NCBI RefSeq assembly: GCF_963966145.1
Contig: NC_091047.1
Coordinates: 18,724,001 to 18,788,000, forward strand
Length of the DNA: 64,000 nucleotides
Source: Tenebrio molitor
Taxonomy: Eukaryota; Arthropoda; Insecta; Coleoptera; Tenebrionidae
Reading direction: 5' to 3'
The notes beneath the pieces are model-generated. The model had not been told where the DNA came from. It did no database searches and was given only the letters and a program-made list of their open reading frames with translations. Positions 32,296-42,900 of the stretch are shown one piece after another. Made by a program: the position numbers and the translations under genes. Within the stretch, counting starts at the first letter, position 1, and each line of letters opens with the position of its first letter.

Positions 32296-32314
32296 TAACA
32301 CGTAACTTTTTTGT

Positions 32315-32427
32315 ACAGTTACAAAAACATCAACTTTAGTGACAAAAAACGGCAGACGGTTAGAGAAAAATTCCTTTATCTGGATAACGAAGTCACAGTA
32401 AAACATGTCATGATGTTTTTACTGTTA
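32315..32427. repeat. Possible small TIR element
   Basis: CAGTTACAAAAACATCA near 32318 and TGATGTTTTTACTGTTACAG near 32411 are roughly inverted. The duplication is unclear. Confidence 0.4.
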
Positions 32428-32489
32428 CAGCATTTACAATTGTTCATTTTGAAAAATCTTTTTAAACATTACCAAAATAAATACATTTA

Positions 32490-33252
32490 GGCCCGGTTTA
32501 TTCACCTTCAAGTAAATTTATCTGTCCAGTAGTTGCTATGATTTAGAATCTGCTATTGGTAGATCCATGGTAATTAGGTAATTCAACTATCCCACCTCCA
32601 CCCGGCGGCACGGCAATTTTGCCGGAGTACATACACTATTACGGATATTACTATCAAGTAATAGTGCAGTGCTTATCAACATAATTACCGACGTCTCGCC
32701 TCCGCATTTTGACATTGTTGTGTATTATGTTCTGTGTCAATGTTAAGGAACTTCCTCACGATGTGACATGAGTATAATGATATACCTTTTTAAATTTCAA
32801 CTACCAATGTGTTACAAGTGGTAAAATCGAAATTTTTTCCAAACACCAAAGATTTCTCATAGCAACGGACAGCTCTAAATCTAAATATTTATTAATTTTT
32901 GTGTTATATGTCTGTGTTATATTATGTGAATTTGGAACAGCTATATCTAAAAGATATGCTTGCTTTTGTTGTTTATTTAAAATTATAATGTCTGGTCTGT
33001 TATGCTTAATATGAATGTCAGTTAAAATTGTACTATCAAAATATAACTTGTAACTGTCATTTTCCAAACAACTTTCTGGTGTATAACTATAATGTGGTTG
33101 TGTATTCTTTAATAAATTGAATTTAACAGCTAAATTCATGTGTATAATTTTAGCGAATATATCGTGACGTTTTTTATATTCGCTTTGAGCCAAAACTAAT
33201 TATAATTACCATTCAAATAAAGTTAGGTACTTGAAGGTGAATAAACCGGGCC
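32490..33252. mobile_element. MITE interrupted by an R4-like copy
   Basis: GGCCCGGTTTATTCACCTTC at the left and its inverse at 33232-33252, continuing to AAGTA, bound the element. The R4/Dong-like fragment at 32591-33196 occupies most of the interior, leaving about 155 bp of MITE. Confidence 0.85.
32591..33196 (-). mobile_element. R4/Dong-like copy 2, 5'-truncated
   Basis: Starts at the shared 3' end CCCACCTCCACCCGGCGGCA and keeps the 3' UTR that copy 1 lost (GAGTACATACACTATTACGG). The coding part (32801-33193) is the endonuclease section: KKRHDIFAKIIHMNLAV ... RPDIIILN ... LLDIAVP. A deletion of about 80 bp near 32815 removes the C-terminus, and a duplication inserts LD in KYLDLELSVAMR. Truncated just upstream of LAQSEYKKRHD. 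Confidence 0.85.
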
Positions 33253-33322
33253 TTGGAAGAATAATCTCTTGTTGTAACAATTAGGTAGATTTTATTTTTG
33301 TTTACTTGTTTGTATGTACTTA

Positions 33323-33554
33323 CGGGGTGATCAAGAAGGACTGTTTAAGTTGGTAACACTGGATCGTATTTTAAGTCGTATAACAGGAGTAACTTCCGGT
33401 TGTTGGTGGCTTGTCGTTGTTAATGCTATACCTATATCAGATATTTGTCAAATAAACCAACAAAACATATCCAGTTGCAGTGTTATAAATAACCGACTTA
33501 AAAAAAAATTCACAATTGTACGGCCAACTAAAACAGTCCTTCTTGATCACCCGG
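33323..33554. mobile_element. MITE of tandem pair, member 1
   Basis: CGGGGTGATCAAGAAGGACT is inverted at the right end, extending to GTT..AAGTTGG, with TA flanks. The ORF at 33314-33559 is only a read-through of it. Confidence 0.85.
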
Positions 33555-33562
33555 TATAAGTA

Positions 33563-33793
33563 CGGTGTGATCAAGAATGACTGAATCTGTTGGTAACAAT
33601 GAAATTTGGCAAATTTGAAACTTACCATGAAAGGTTCATTTTTGTAATAGCAAAAACATAACTGACATAACCAAAAAGGTTTTTAATGTCGTCTCAAGTT
33701 AAAAAATCCTGTCAGTGTCAATCACGAGACAAAAAACACCAGTACTTTTCAATTGTTTCATTGCCAACAGACTCGGTCATTGTTGATCACGCT
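33563..33793. mobile_element. MITE of tandem pair, member 2
   Basis: CGGTGTGATCAAGAATGACT with CTGTTGGTAACAATG at the left and its diverged inverse near 33758-33793. The TIRs resemble member 1. Only eight bases (TATAAGTA) separate the two. Confidence 0.7.
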
Positions 33794-33836
33794 GACTTAC
33801 AGTCGCGAGCGTAGAGGGTCGCGAGCAATAAATTTT

Positions 33837-34062
33837 GATCGTCAAGGTCATTCTTTGACGCAATCGAAAATGCTCCATTGTAAAACAGCCGTAAATATCA
33901 TAACCTATCATCATGTTGTATGACATTAATTGTCATTTTTTTCTCAATTTTTTGACACTTTGTTGATGTGGGCATAATCAGACAGGAAAATTTTTTAAAT
34001 TTGTGACAATCTAACCAAATTTTGAAATGACATTGACGACCAAAATTTATTGCTCACGACAC
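33837..34062. mobile_element. MITE family M6, copy 1
   Basis: GGTCGCGAGCAATAAATTTT with GATCGTC is inverted at GACGACCAAAATTTATTGCT / CACGAC. Related to 40378-40820 in alph intron 1. Confidence 0.75.
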
Positions 34063-34076
34063 TATAGGTACATAAA

Positions 34077-34451
34077 GTCCATTCAAAAATCAAAAAACCA
34101 CCACCTGTTGCTTTAGGTTGGTAAAATTTAAAAAACCCTAGGTAGATATTTTTTCATACTATATTGGTAACTATAAATTATGACATTTATTTGATTCAAA
34201 ATAAAATTCAATTGGTTTGAATTTCGTTCATATTGTTTTATTAGCAGCACGTTTCATTTCACACACATTTCACGCACATTTCATTATTGATTCTTATTAT
34301 TTTTACCTAAATACGCTCAGAAAAACAAGATACTTAATAAATATTTAACCTCAAAATTATAAGTCTCACCAAATTTTACACTAGACAGCGTTGGCGATAG
34401 TAATTATCGAGGAAAATGCGACGTTGGTGGTTTTTTGATTTTTGAATGGAC
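34077..34451. mobile_element. MITE family M4, copy 2
   Basis: Same TIRs and interior as 10578-10914, with about 40 bp extra from small internal insertions (AAATAAAATTCAATTGG and an ACACATTTCACGCACATTTC stretch). Confidence 0.9.
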
Positions 34452-34598
34452 TTCACTTATTTTTATTCGAACCTGTCATTACTTGTGAAAAGCAATAAAT
34501 GTCGCAATGTCAGTGATTTTTAACCGTATTATGTTACATTTTCAAGAGAGTAAAATTCAGTCAATTTGATGAATTTTCTGATATGTTTAGGTATTATA

Positions 34599-34982
34599 CG
34601 GTGCGATCAATTAAAAAATAAATCAAGTCGGCGTGTTAGAATCGTATTAAACTGTAAAGGACCTGGGGCGGAGCTTAGCTTGCGTGGCCTTTAACACATC
34701 AGTGGCGTAGGGAAAATGAGAATCACTGGGAACCACGACAGTGGCGCATTATGTAATGGGAAATTTTCACCGTAGAATAAAACGTTTAAGCAGTTAGTGA
34801 TATAATCAATAATAATGAATAGGGGATTTTTGTCAGATTTGAGGGCGAACTATAGCATCATTATTTTATAATACTAATATAATTGTGGATAAAAGTATTA
34901 CACGTATTCTACCTATGGCAACCTATGCTATAGCATAGGCTCCAAAGCAAACTCGATTTATTTTTTAAATGATGGCTCGGTA
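34599..34982. mobile_element. MITE, ~384 bp
   Basis: GGTGCGATCAATTAAAAAAT and an imperfect inverse (ATTTTTTAAATGATGGCTCG) form the ends. Internal sequence GGGGCGGAGCTTAGCTTGCG is unusually GC-rich for the region. Confidence 0.55.
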
Positions 34983-35429
34983 CAATAGCAGAAACGATGT
35001 TTTAATTTTTTTACGCATGAAAGAAAACTTTTTTAAATCGCATTGCGTAAAATTATAAGAATGGATTAAATCATTCAACATTGTTTTTGCATAAGATTCA
35101 ACAACTTAGAATTAAAAGATATCCACCGAAATTTGTTTATCTATTTTCGTCTACACAGAAGATCTTCGCCAACTCAAGCTGTTTTGTTTATGCAACCGTC
35201 CTTATTATAGAAAAATAATAATTGTCCTTAAAATACTTAAAAATCGTTGTATCAACAGAATGTTGAAACTCCGACACTGTGTATAGGATTATCTGCGAAT
35301 TATCATTTCAGTTCAACATAACATACATTTTATTTCCGTGCATCGTGCATGTGAAATATACCAAAATTATTTCTTAACATCGGTTGGTTTATTATTGACA
35401 ATACAAAAATGTATACTGTTTTTTCGTAT
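34983..35429. other. Unassigned AT-rich DNA
   Basis: No paired repeats or credible ORF were recognised. Confidence 0.4.
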
Positions 35430-36160
35430 CCCACCTCCACCCGGCGGCACGGCAATTTTGCCGGAGTACATACACTATTACGGATAATACTATCAAGTAA
35501 TAGTGCAGTGCTAATCAACATAATTACCGGCGTCTCGCCTCCACATTTTGACTTTTTTGTGTTTTATGTTCTGTGTCAATGTTAAGGAATTTCCTCACGA
35601 TATGACATGAGTATAATAATATACCTTTTTGAATTTCAACCACCAATTTGTTGTCTAAGTCCAAAATTTTTAAATTTTTAAAAAGAGATTGCGGTACTAT
35701 TCCTGTTGCTGAAATTATAAATGGTAAAATCGAAATTTTTTCTAAACACCAAAGATTTCTCATAGCAACGGAGAGTTCTAAATATTTATTAATTTTCGTA
35801 TTATATGTCTGTGTTATATTGTGTGAATTTGGAACAGCTATATCTAAAAGATATGCTTGCTTTTGTTGTTTATTTAAAATAATAATGTCTGGTCTGTTAT
35901 GCTGAATATGAATGTCGGTTAAAACTGTACGATCAAAATATAATTTGTAATTGTCATTTTCCAAACAACTTTCGGGTTTATAAATATAATGTGGTTGTGT
36001 ATCCTTTAATAAGTTGAATTTAACTGCTAAATTCATGTGTATAATTTTTGCGAATATATCATGACGTTTTTTATATTCGCTTTGAGCCAAAACGGTGCAA
36101 GAAGAAATGATGTGTTCAATGATTTCCCCTTCAGTTCCGCAAATCCTACATTTATCAATG
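35430..36160 (-). mobile_element. R4/Dong-like copy 3, 5'-truncated
   Basis: The most complete 3' end of the three. From CCCACCTCCACCCGGCGGCA through the 3' UTR, the frame 36090-35524 gives the endonuclease region (KKRHD ... RPDIIILN ... LLDIAVP ... ATGIVPQSLFKN) and what is probably the natural C-terminus (NIDTEHKTQKSQNVEARRR). The zinc-knuckle part is cut at about 36160 (IDKCRICGTEGE). No clear target duplication was found. Confidence 0.87.
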
Positions 36161-36275
36161 TTTAATTATTATCGAATTTATTTAAAGAAGGAAAAATTCT
36201 ATTTTATCCCCTTTGACGCATTCGTTGAGATTCAAGATTCAGATTCATAGATATTGGCAATTCTATGTGGCAATT

Positions 36276-36307
36276 TAAAGTTACTAGATATATATCTAGT
36301 AACTTTA
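36276..36307. repeat. Perfect 32-bp palindrome upstream of alph
   Basis: TAAAGTTACTAGATAT followed by its exact inverse, with no loop. It lies about 370 bp before the splice acceptor of the first coding exon of alph. Confidence 0.85.
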
Positions 36308-36674
36308 GTGTCAATTGGACATGTCAACGACATCTAGTGGACAAAATCCTATTTGCATTTTTAGGTTGCCGGTGATTGGTGTAAAATTACGTCATTTGAA
36401 GTTCTATTTTTAGCAAAGCGCACGCGTAACGTCTTTTAAATTCGCCATTTTTATAATTTATTGTTGTCTGTTTATTAAAAAAGCATGAGATTTTGTTATG
36501 TAAATGATCAGGGAATTGAAGCAATGATTTCTTGGGGAAAGTAATGTAAGTGTGATGCATGGGAGTGTACGTTGTTCAAAATAGCGTCTGTTTACATCGT
36601 TAATAGTGTCAAAATTTTGCACGTAAACACCGTGAATTTGAAAATTTTTTACTTAAAATACATTATATTTGCAG

Positions 36675-36739
36675 CACGTGGAGTCAAATTAAAATGGAGC
36701 GCCGTTGACAAATTTCATACATTCAATTATCTACACAGA
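36675..36739 (+). other. alph: alph 5' UTR part of first coding exon
   Basis: TATATTTGCAG|CACGTGG is a good splice acceptor 65 bp before the start codon, so an untranslated exon and the promoter lie further upstream. Within this UTR a five-codon upstream ORF (ATG GAG CGC CGT TGA, 36694-36708) precedes the real start. A second acceptor-like CTACACAG sits directly before the ATG and could be an alternative. Confidence 0.5.
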
Positions 36740-36937
36740 ATGGGAGCATTTCTTGACAAGCCAAAGACAGATAAATTCCAAGAGTGTGGAGAAGGCAATG
36801 GGCTGCGCTATGGGGTGGCTAGCATGCAGGGCTGGAGGGTCGAAATGGAGGACGCCCACATGGCCAGAACAAACCTTGGGGACGCCCTTAAAGACTGGTC
36901 TTACTTTGCGGTGTTTGACGGCCATGCTGGAGCTAAG
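36740..36937 (+). CDS. alph: alph coding exon 1
   Basis: 66 codons from the conserved MGAFLDKPK start to GHAGAK, ending at AAG|GTAAAA in phase 0. The start is chosen because this N-terminus is near-invariant in the family, although the frame is open upstream. Confidence 0.93.
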
Positions 36938-39900
36938 GTAAAAGTATCGAGACATGTCTGCAATTTTTTGAGATAACCCAATTTCCAAATAAGAAAGGTA
37001 TTTGTCAGTTACTACAAGAATATCACATAAGTTCATTTTATCCAAATTGTACAAAATTGTGACTTTTAGAAACAATTACGAGCATAATTATAAACTGTTT
37101 TATCTGCACAATACACATTAATGGAATATGACCATAAAAACTAATAGTGTGTGGAATATACCTAAAAGATTATTAGCAATCATAAAAGAATGGTTATGAC
37201 AATTTTTAACTATATCACAATTAACACCATGAGCCACAAGTAATTTTTATTTACTGATGCAATTTTATTGTTCACATAATGAAAAAATAATGTTAAAGTT
37301 TGAAGTAAGTATATATTACTGGAAGTAATAGTTACTTGTAATTAATATAATTAAAATAATGATTGTGAGTATGAATAGTTTTATGCTAATAACTGAAAAT
37401 TGTTGGTGGAATTTCAATTTGCCAGAATTTGCAACAGTAATAAATTGTTTTAACAAAATTTAATTTTTTTTTTATATGGAGGTATTTTTGAAACCATTGT
37501 AAAGTGCTATTTGACTTTAAAAAAAAATAAGGAAAGGAATTTGCAGAAGTGTAAGAAACGTTTTCAAAACGATTTTATTTAGCAAGTTCTACAGTATTGG
37601 TGTTATTAAATTAACACATTTCAGTATGTTAATTAATATATCAAAAATCATTTTCAAACAGTTGCTTAACAAAAGTAATGTTTTTTATTTTTGCAAAACG
37701 TTTTACAATTCTTTAACACAACTTCTTAAAGGTGTAAATGGACAAAAATTAACCAATAATAAGGTACGAAAATTGTCTGTACTCTTTTACGAATTTATTT
37801 TATTATCAATGCAATTGTTGAGATTTTAGAAATAATTATAGAAGTAAAAAGTAATTATGAATAATCTATTTGCTTCAAAATATAGACACTGAGGAAGGCT
37901 TTATAAGATATAAAAATAACCATATACATAACAATTTATACAATATGATTTAAAAAAAGTGGAAATTTTGCAGAAACTCTTAACAAATAAGGTTTATGGA
38001 AAACCCAACCACCACATTCTTCAATCCAATTTTAAAATAGGTTTCTGTCATAAATATCTTTCGTGCCTCCGGTTTCGTGCCTCCGGCCGGAATTTGGTGA
38101 TTTGTAGATCTCGAAATCGTCCAGAAACACATGACTTGCCGGCCTAGTACGGCAAAAGGAGTTGTCATCGGTTTCGGTTGGCACGTGTTATCAAGATTCT
38201 GTCGAGCATCAATGTTAATTCTACGCATGGCTCGTTAATAGTGGTTTATTTAAAAAGTTCGTATGTAAATTGGGTTTTTTTTTTGGCATGAGTGGACCAG
38301 TTTAAAACGCGAGTGAAACGAGCTTTTTAAATGCCCACGGGTGCAAAAAAAAAACAATTTACACACGAACGAGTTGAATACAACGTTTTTTTGTTCGACA
38401 AGCCCCTTAAAGGCTCCAAATCGCTTAAAATCTTTAAAATTAGCTTCACGTTACGTTTTAACAAGCTGTGACATTTATCAAAATCCGTTTACACAGGAGA
38501 AAATTCTCAAATTCTGTCAGTGTCGAACAAAAAACATTTTTCTCTATTTACAATAACGTACAAACTAATTACAAAGAAGCAATAGTTAATGAAAATTACG
38601 TTTTGAGCGACTTCTTGAATATGCGCTGGTGTATCCATTATATCTTTTTTTTTAATTTCACCTATATAGTAGGCGTTGAAGTCGATTGAGAACGCACCAC
38701 CCGTGTAAAACGTAAGATTTAAACAGCTGATCCGTGATCCGTAACCTGTATAGTGACAATCGACTCTTCAACGCTTACTATAAGGTAAAATTTTTAAAAA
38801 TACCCGATACCAAATGTTTCAGGAAAATGTCAAAAAAGTAAATTCATTAAATTTAATAAATGTCAGGAAACAAGAACGATGTTGGTTTTAAAATTTAAAT
38901 GTTTAAGTGTTACCAACACAAAAAAGTCCCTAATACCAATTATTAAAAGAAGTGCTTGAACATTTTTATTTAACAAATATCCACAGAATCGGCACAATTT
39001 TTTTTTTATATAACGTCCAGAAACTACATATTTCTATTCCAATTTATTTCGCTACTTACAAATGTCATTTGACAGCTGATTGTCAAATTGTGAATCAAGA
39101 ATCAATCGGTTACATAGTGACGAAAAATTGATTTGAGTCGTGCATTTTCAATTGAATTGTGATCCTGATGTAAGTTCATCGCAATTTTTTCATGAAATGA
39201 ATTAAGTTTAGTCGTTTTATCTCAAAACAGATTTACCTACGACATATGGTGAGTTTTGAAGTGACAATCGGTTATACACTCACAAAAAAGTAAATCAAAA
39301 TCGAAATGTAAATAAAACACTGAGATTTATTGTGACTTCAAATTTAATGGAATGAAATTCTGACTTAATTAATATGTAACTTAAATTTTGAAACAAAACC
39401 GCATGGTTCCGATTCGATCACATTCCAGGCACATCACACATTTTCAGCATTTCAGCAGTGTAGTGCCGATTGAATTAATCTCGCATGTAAAATTTCTCAT
39501 TTTTACTTTGTTCACACATTTCCAATAGCTTTTCACAAATTTACAAAACGATCACAAACGTCTGTCGGGCCAACTAGTATGAAATAAGTATAGGTATTCA
39601 CTTCTATTCTTTTGAATATTTTGTATTGTGTTGTTCAAGGGTACGTTTATTTTTCTTTATTGTTACTTTGACACATTATGTCATCGTAGAAGGTAAGTCA
39701 AAACGAAACATGACAGAGACAAAATGATTTTCTTTTTTAATAAAAATTTAACCAAAACTCAATTTTCTTCATCTGATGAAAGAAATTCTACACCGAGGAC
39801 ATCTACAGTGTGATTGGACAAGGATGAGGACAAGTTGAATTTGGCGCCATAAATTATAGTGCGTTTCATGTTTTGTGGGTGGCAGTTTTGCTTCAGAAGA

Positions 39901-42900
39901 GCATCGCTCTCAAGATTTTCCGTCAAACCAGGGTCAAACCCATTGTTTTGATTTCGTTTGTCAATTGTCACTAATTTGCAATTCCCCAGTAGATACGCCC
40001 ATGATCATATCAAGCTTTATTTTTGCTGTCAATACTTGTCACCAACATGACAAATTATTCACTAGGCGCCAAATTCAAATTGTCCTCATTCTTTTTCAAT
40101 CACACTGTACTTTTGTTGTAGAACCTCTAATAGAATAATGAAAACTATCTTCATCTTCAGAACATTCACCAAACACCCCGTATACCGTAAACAAAAAAAA
40201 AAGTTTTTTTAATTTTTGCCTCCGCCGCTGTCACATACGTAAGCTGGATTCAAATCCCACATTCGTCTTCTGCGCAAACCACGTGATGTCATGTTTCGTT
40301 TTGATTTTACATTTCTAACGATCCCATTACCAATAAACTAAGTCGGCGTTTTTATTCCCAAAGTAGTAAAAGTGCTACAGTGGCGAGCAATAAATTTTGG
40401 TCGTCAGTGTCATTGTTTAACACAATGGAAAGTTCTCTACTGTGAAACGGACTTCACCTATATATGTTCTCTTTGGCAAGTTTTATGATGAAATAAAACA
40501 CAGTGTTGAAACACGATTATTTGAAGAATGAAATTATTCTTACTTTATTAAAATATGATATAGAGGCCATGCTTTTGAACATTGACAATTCAATTGACAT
40601 TTTGTTGACGCTGTGATTTTGTGACAATGCAAATAAATTTTAAAATGACATTTAGTGCGATTCTGTTTCAAAATTTAGCAACATTGTTATTGAGCAACAT
40701 TGATTTTGCATAGATCAAACATTGGTTCATATAGCAACTACAACCTTGTTATATGGCAATATTGGTAAATTAAAACAGAATCGCACCAATTGACTCCCAA
40801 AATTTATTGCTCGGCTCTACTTTATTCCCTCTTTTGAAGGACTAAAACAACGCTTGATACAAAGGTCATGCAAAATAAATATATTTGTACGTAATGTACT
40901 CCACCATGAATCGACTATCGCTATTTCTTTTCTTTCTTTCACTCTTCAAATTTACATATCGCCGATCGTGTCGTTTTGGCGTATTTATTAATATTTTCCT
41001 ATGAAACATTTTTTTTAATTATACATTTACGATTTATTCACCGATCACTTTCCTGAACATCTATTACATATTTTACTTGGTATTTATTATTTTTACTGAA
41101 CAGTGGCCCTCGACGTTTAAATACAATATGTACGATTAAAATAATATGATTGTAAAGAGATCAAAACGCATTAGTTTGTTTGTTGTCCGAAAAATAGAAA
41201 ACACATTTTTAAAGAAGAGAAACTGTTCAAACGAAAAATTGGAGACATATCGAATCCTGAGATTTTGTCGCGAGCGGTAGGTAAATATTATTAACATTGA
41301 TGTTGTTTACGAAGGTATCAGCCCACTGCGCTGAGCATCTTCTTGACGCCATCATGCAGACGGAGGAATTCCAGGAGGACGTGATGAAGGGCATACATAA
41401 TGGTTTCCTAGAATTAGATAATAAAATGCGCTCGTTACCTGAAATGACGTCGGGAGAGGACAAGAGTGGCACGACGGCGGTTTGCGCCTTCGTTTCTCCT
41501 AGACTAATCTATATAGCAAATTGTGGAGATTCCCGCGCGGTACTTTGTCGGGCCGGTAGTCCCGTCTTCACGACGCAGGACCACAAGCCCGGTCTACCCT
41601 CGGAACGGGAGCGGATCGTCAAGGCCGGTGGCAACGTCATGATCCAGAGAGTAAACGGCAGCTTGGCCGTGTCTAGAGCCCTGGGCGATTACGAGTACAA
41701 AAATGTCGAAGGAAGAGGACCCTGCGAGCAGCTGGTCTCCCCCGAACCGGAAATTTTCGTTAGAGACAGAGACGACGGCGAGGATGAGTTCTTGGTGTTG
41801 GCGTGCGACGGCATATGGGACGTCATGAGCAACGAGGATCTCTGTCAGTACATACATAATCGCCTTTTAGTCACCGATAATTTACAAGAAGTTACCAGCC
41901 AAGTTATCGATACGTGTTTGTACAAAGTAAGTGGCCACATCTCTCCGGACACCGTACCGTGTTTCACGGTCGAATTCTGATTGCAGGGTAGTCGAGATAA
42001 CATGAGTATTGTGTTAGTCGTATTTCCTGGTGCCCCCACCCCAACCCAGGAAGCAATCGAAGCCGAGAAGGAGTTGGATGCAACCCTGGAAAGGCGTATA
42101 AAAGGTTGTTTTAATTTTTTCACTTGTCAGGGTATTTAACGTTGCTTCAGCTCTTTCCTTTCAACCAAGTGATCTTAAAACGTGTATACTCTAATACTCT
42201 AGTCAATGCCTGATCTTAGCATTTTTAATATCCTTAATAATTGCTGTGCTTTTTATGTTGTTTTATTTTGTCGTATTGATTTTTCTTTTCGAATTATTTT
42301 AGCTGCAGTTCCCAAAGAATCAAATGAAATTTTAAGAGATTCTGAACCAAGCAAAATAACTGCCCTCCTTTTGACGAAGTTGTGATTATTTCAGTATTAT
42401 TCTCCTCTTGCTCATTTTAAAAATTAGTGAAACCTCAGTATTAACAGTCATCTCAAATCCATAGAATATACAGTAGTGGTTTAAGTTTCCAGTTTCCAGT
42501 AATTCACGTTATTAATGTACATTTAAACATTTAATCGCATCCACTAAATTACCTTCAAAGGCACAAGCTTCGTAGACTCCTTTTTACAACGATATATCTG
42601 TAGAAGTAAATTTACCACAATGTATGTGTTCATAGTTTGTACAATAAAGACAATGTATTATTTTAAACAATTATAATAAGGAATGCAGAGGTCTTTTTAA
42701 CAAATACATTGGAGGATGAGTAATATGCAAATATTGTACATAATACTTAAATTGAAAAGACCAGATGGTTTGTTCTTTTACTTTACCTAGTCGGGAATAT
42801 TTTTGATCTATCGTTTAATATGCCTTTAAACTGATTTTGCCTTGGACAGCTTCTAAAAGACTTCTGTAGATATCGTAGTAAATTATTTCACGTAGAGTTG

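Larger units (their letters stand above)
36938..41314 (+). other. alph: alph intron 1 (4.4 kb)
   Basis: GTAAAA donor and TTTACGAAG acceptor. It contains family X copy 3, the MITEs at 38665, 39806, 40378 and the nested 40655. The stretch 36938-38050 is plain AT-rich DNA. The patch at 38060-38160 has a tandem TCGTGCCTCCGG duplicate. Confidence 0.8.

Noticed and set aside
41594..42123. Minus-strand ORFs across alph exons 2 and 3
   Set aside because: Shadows of the conserved phosphatase coding exons; no independent domain.
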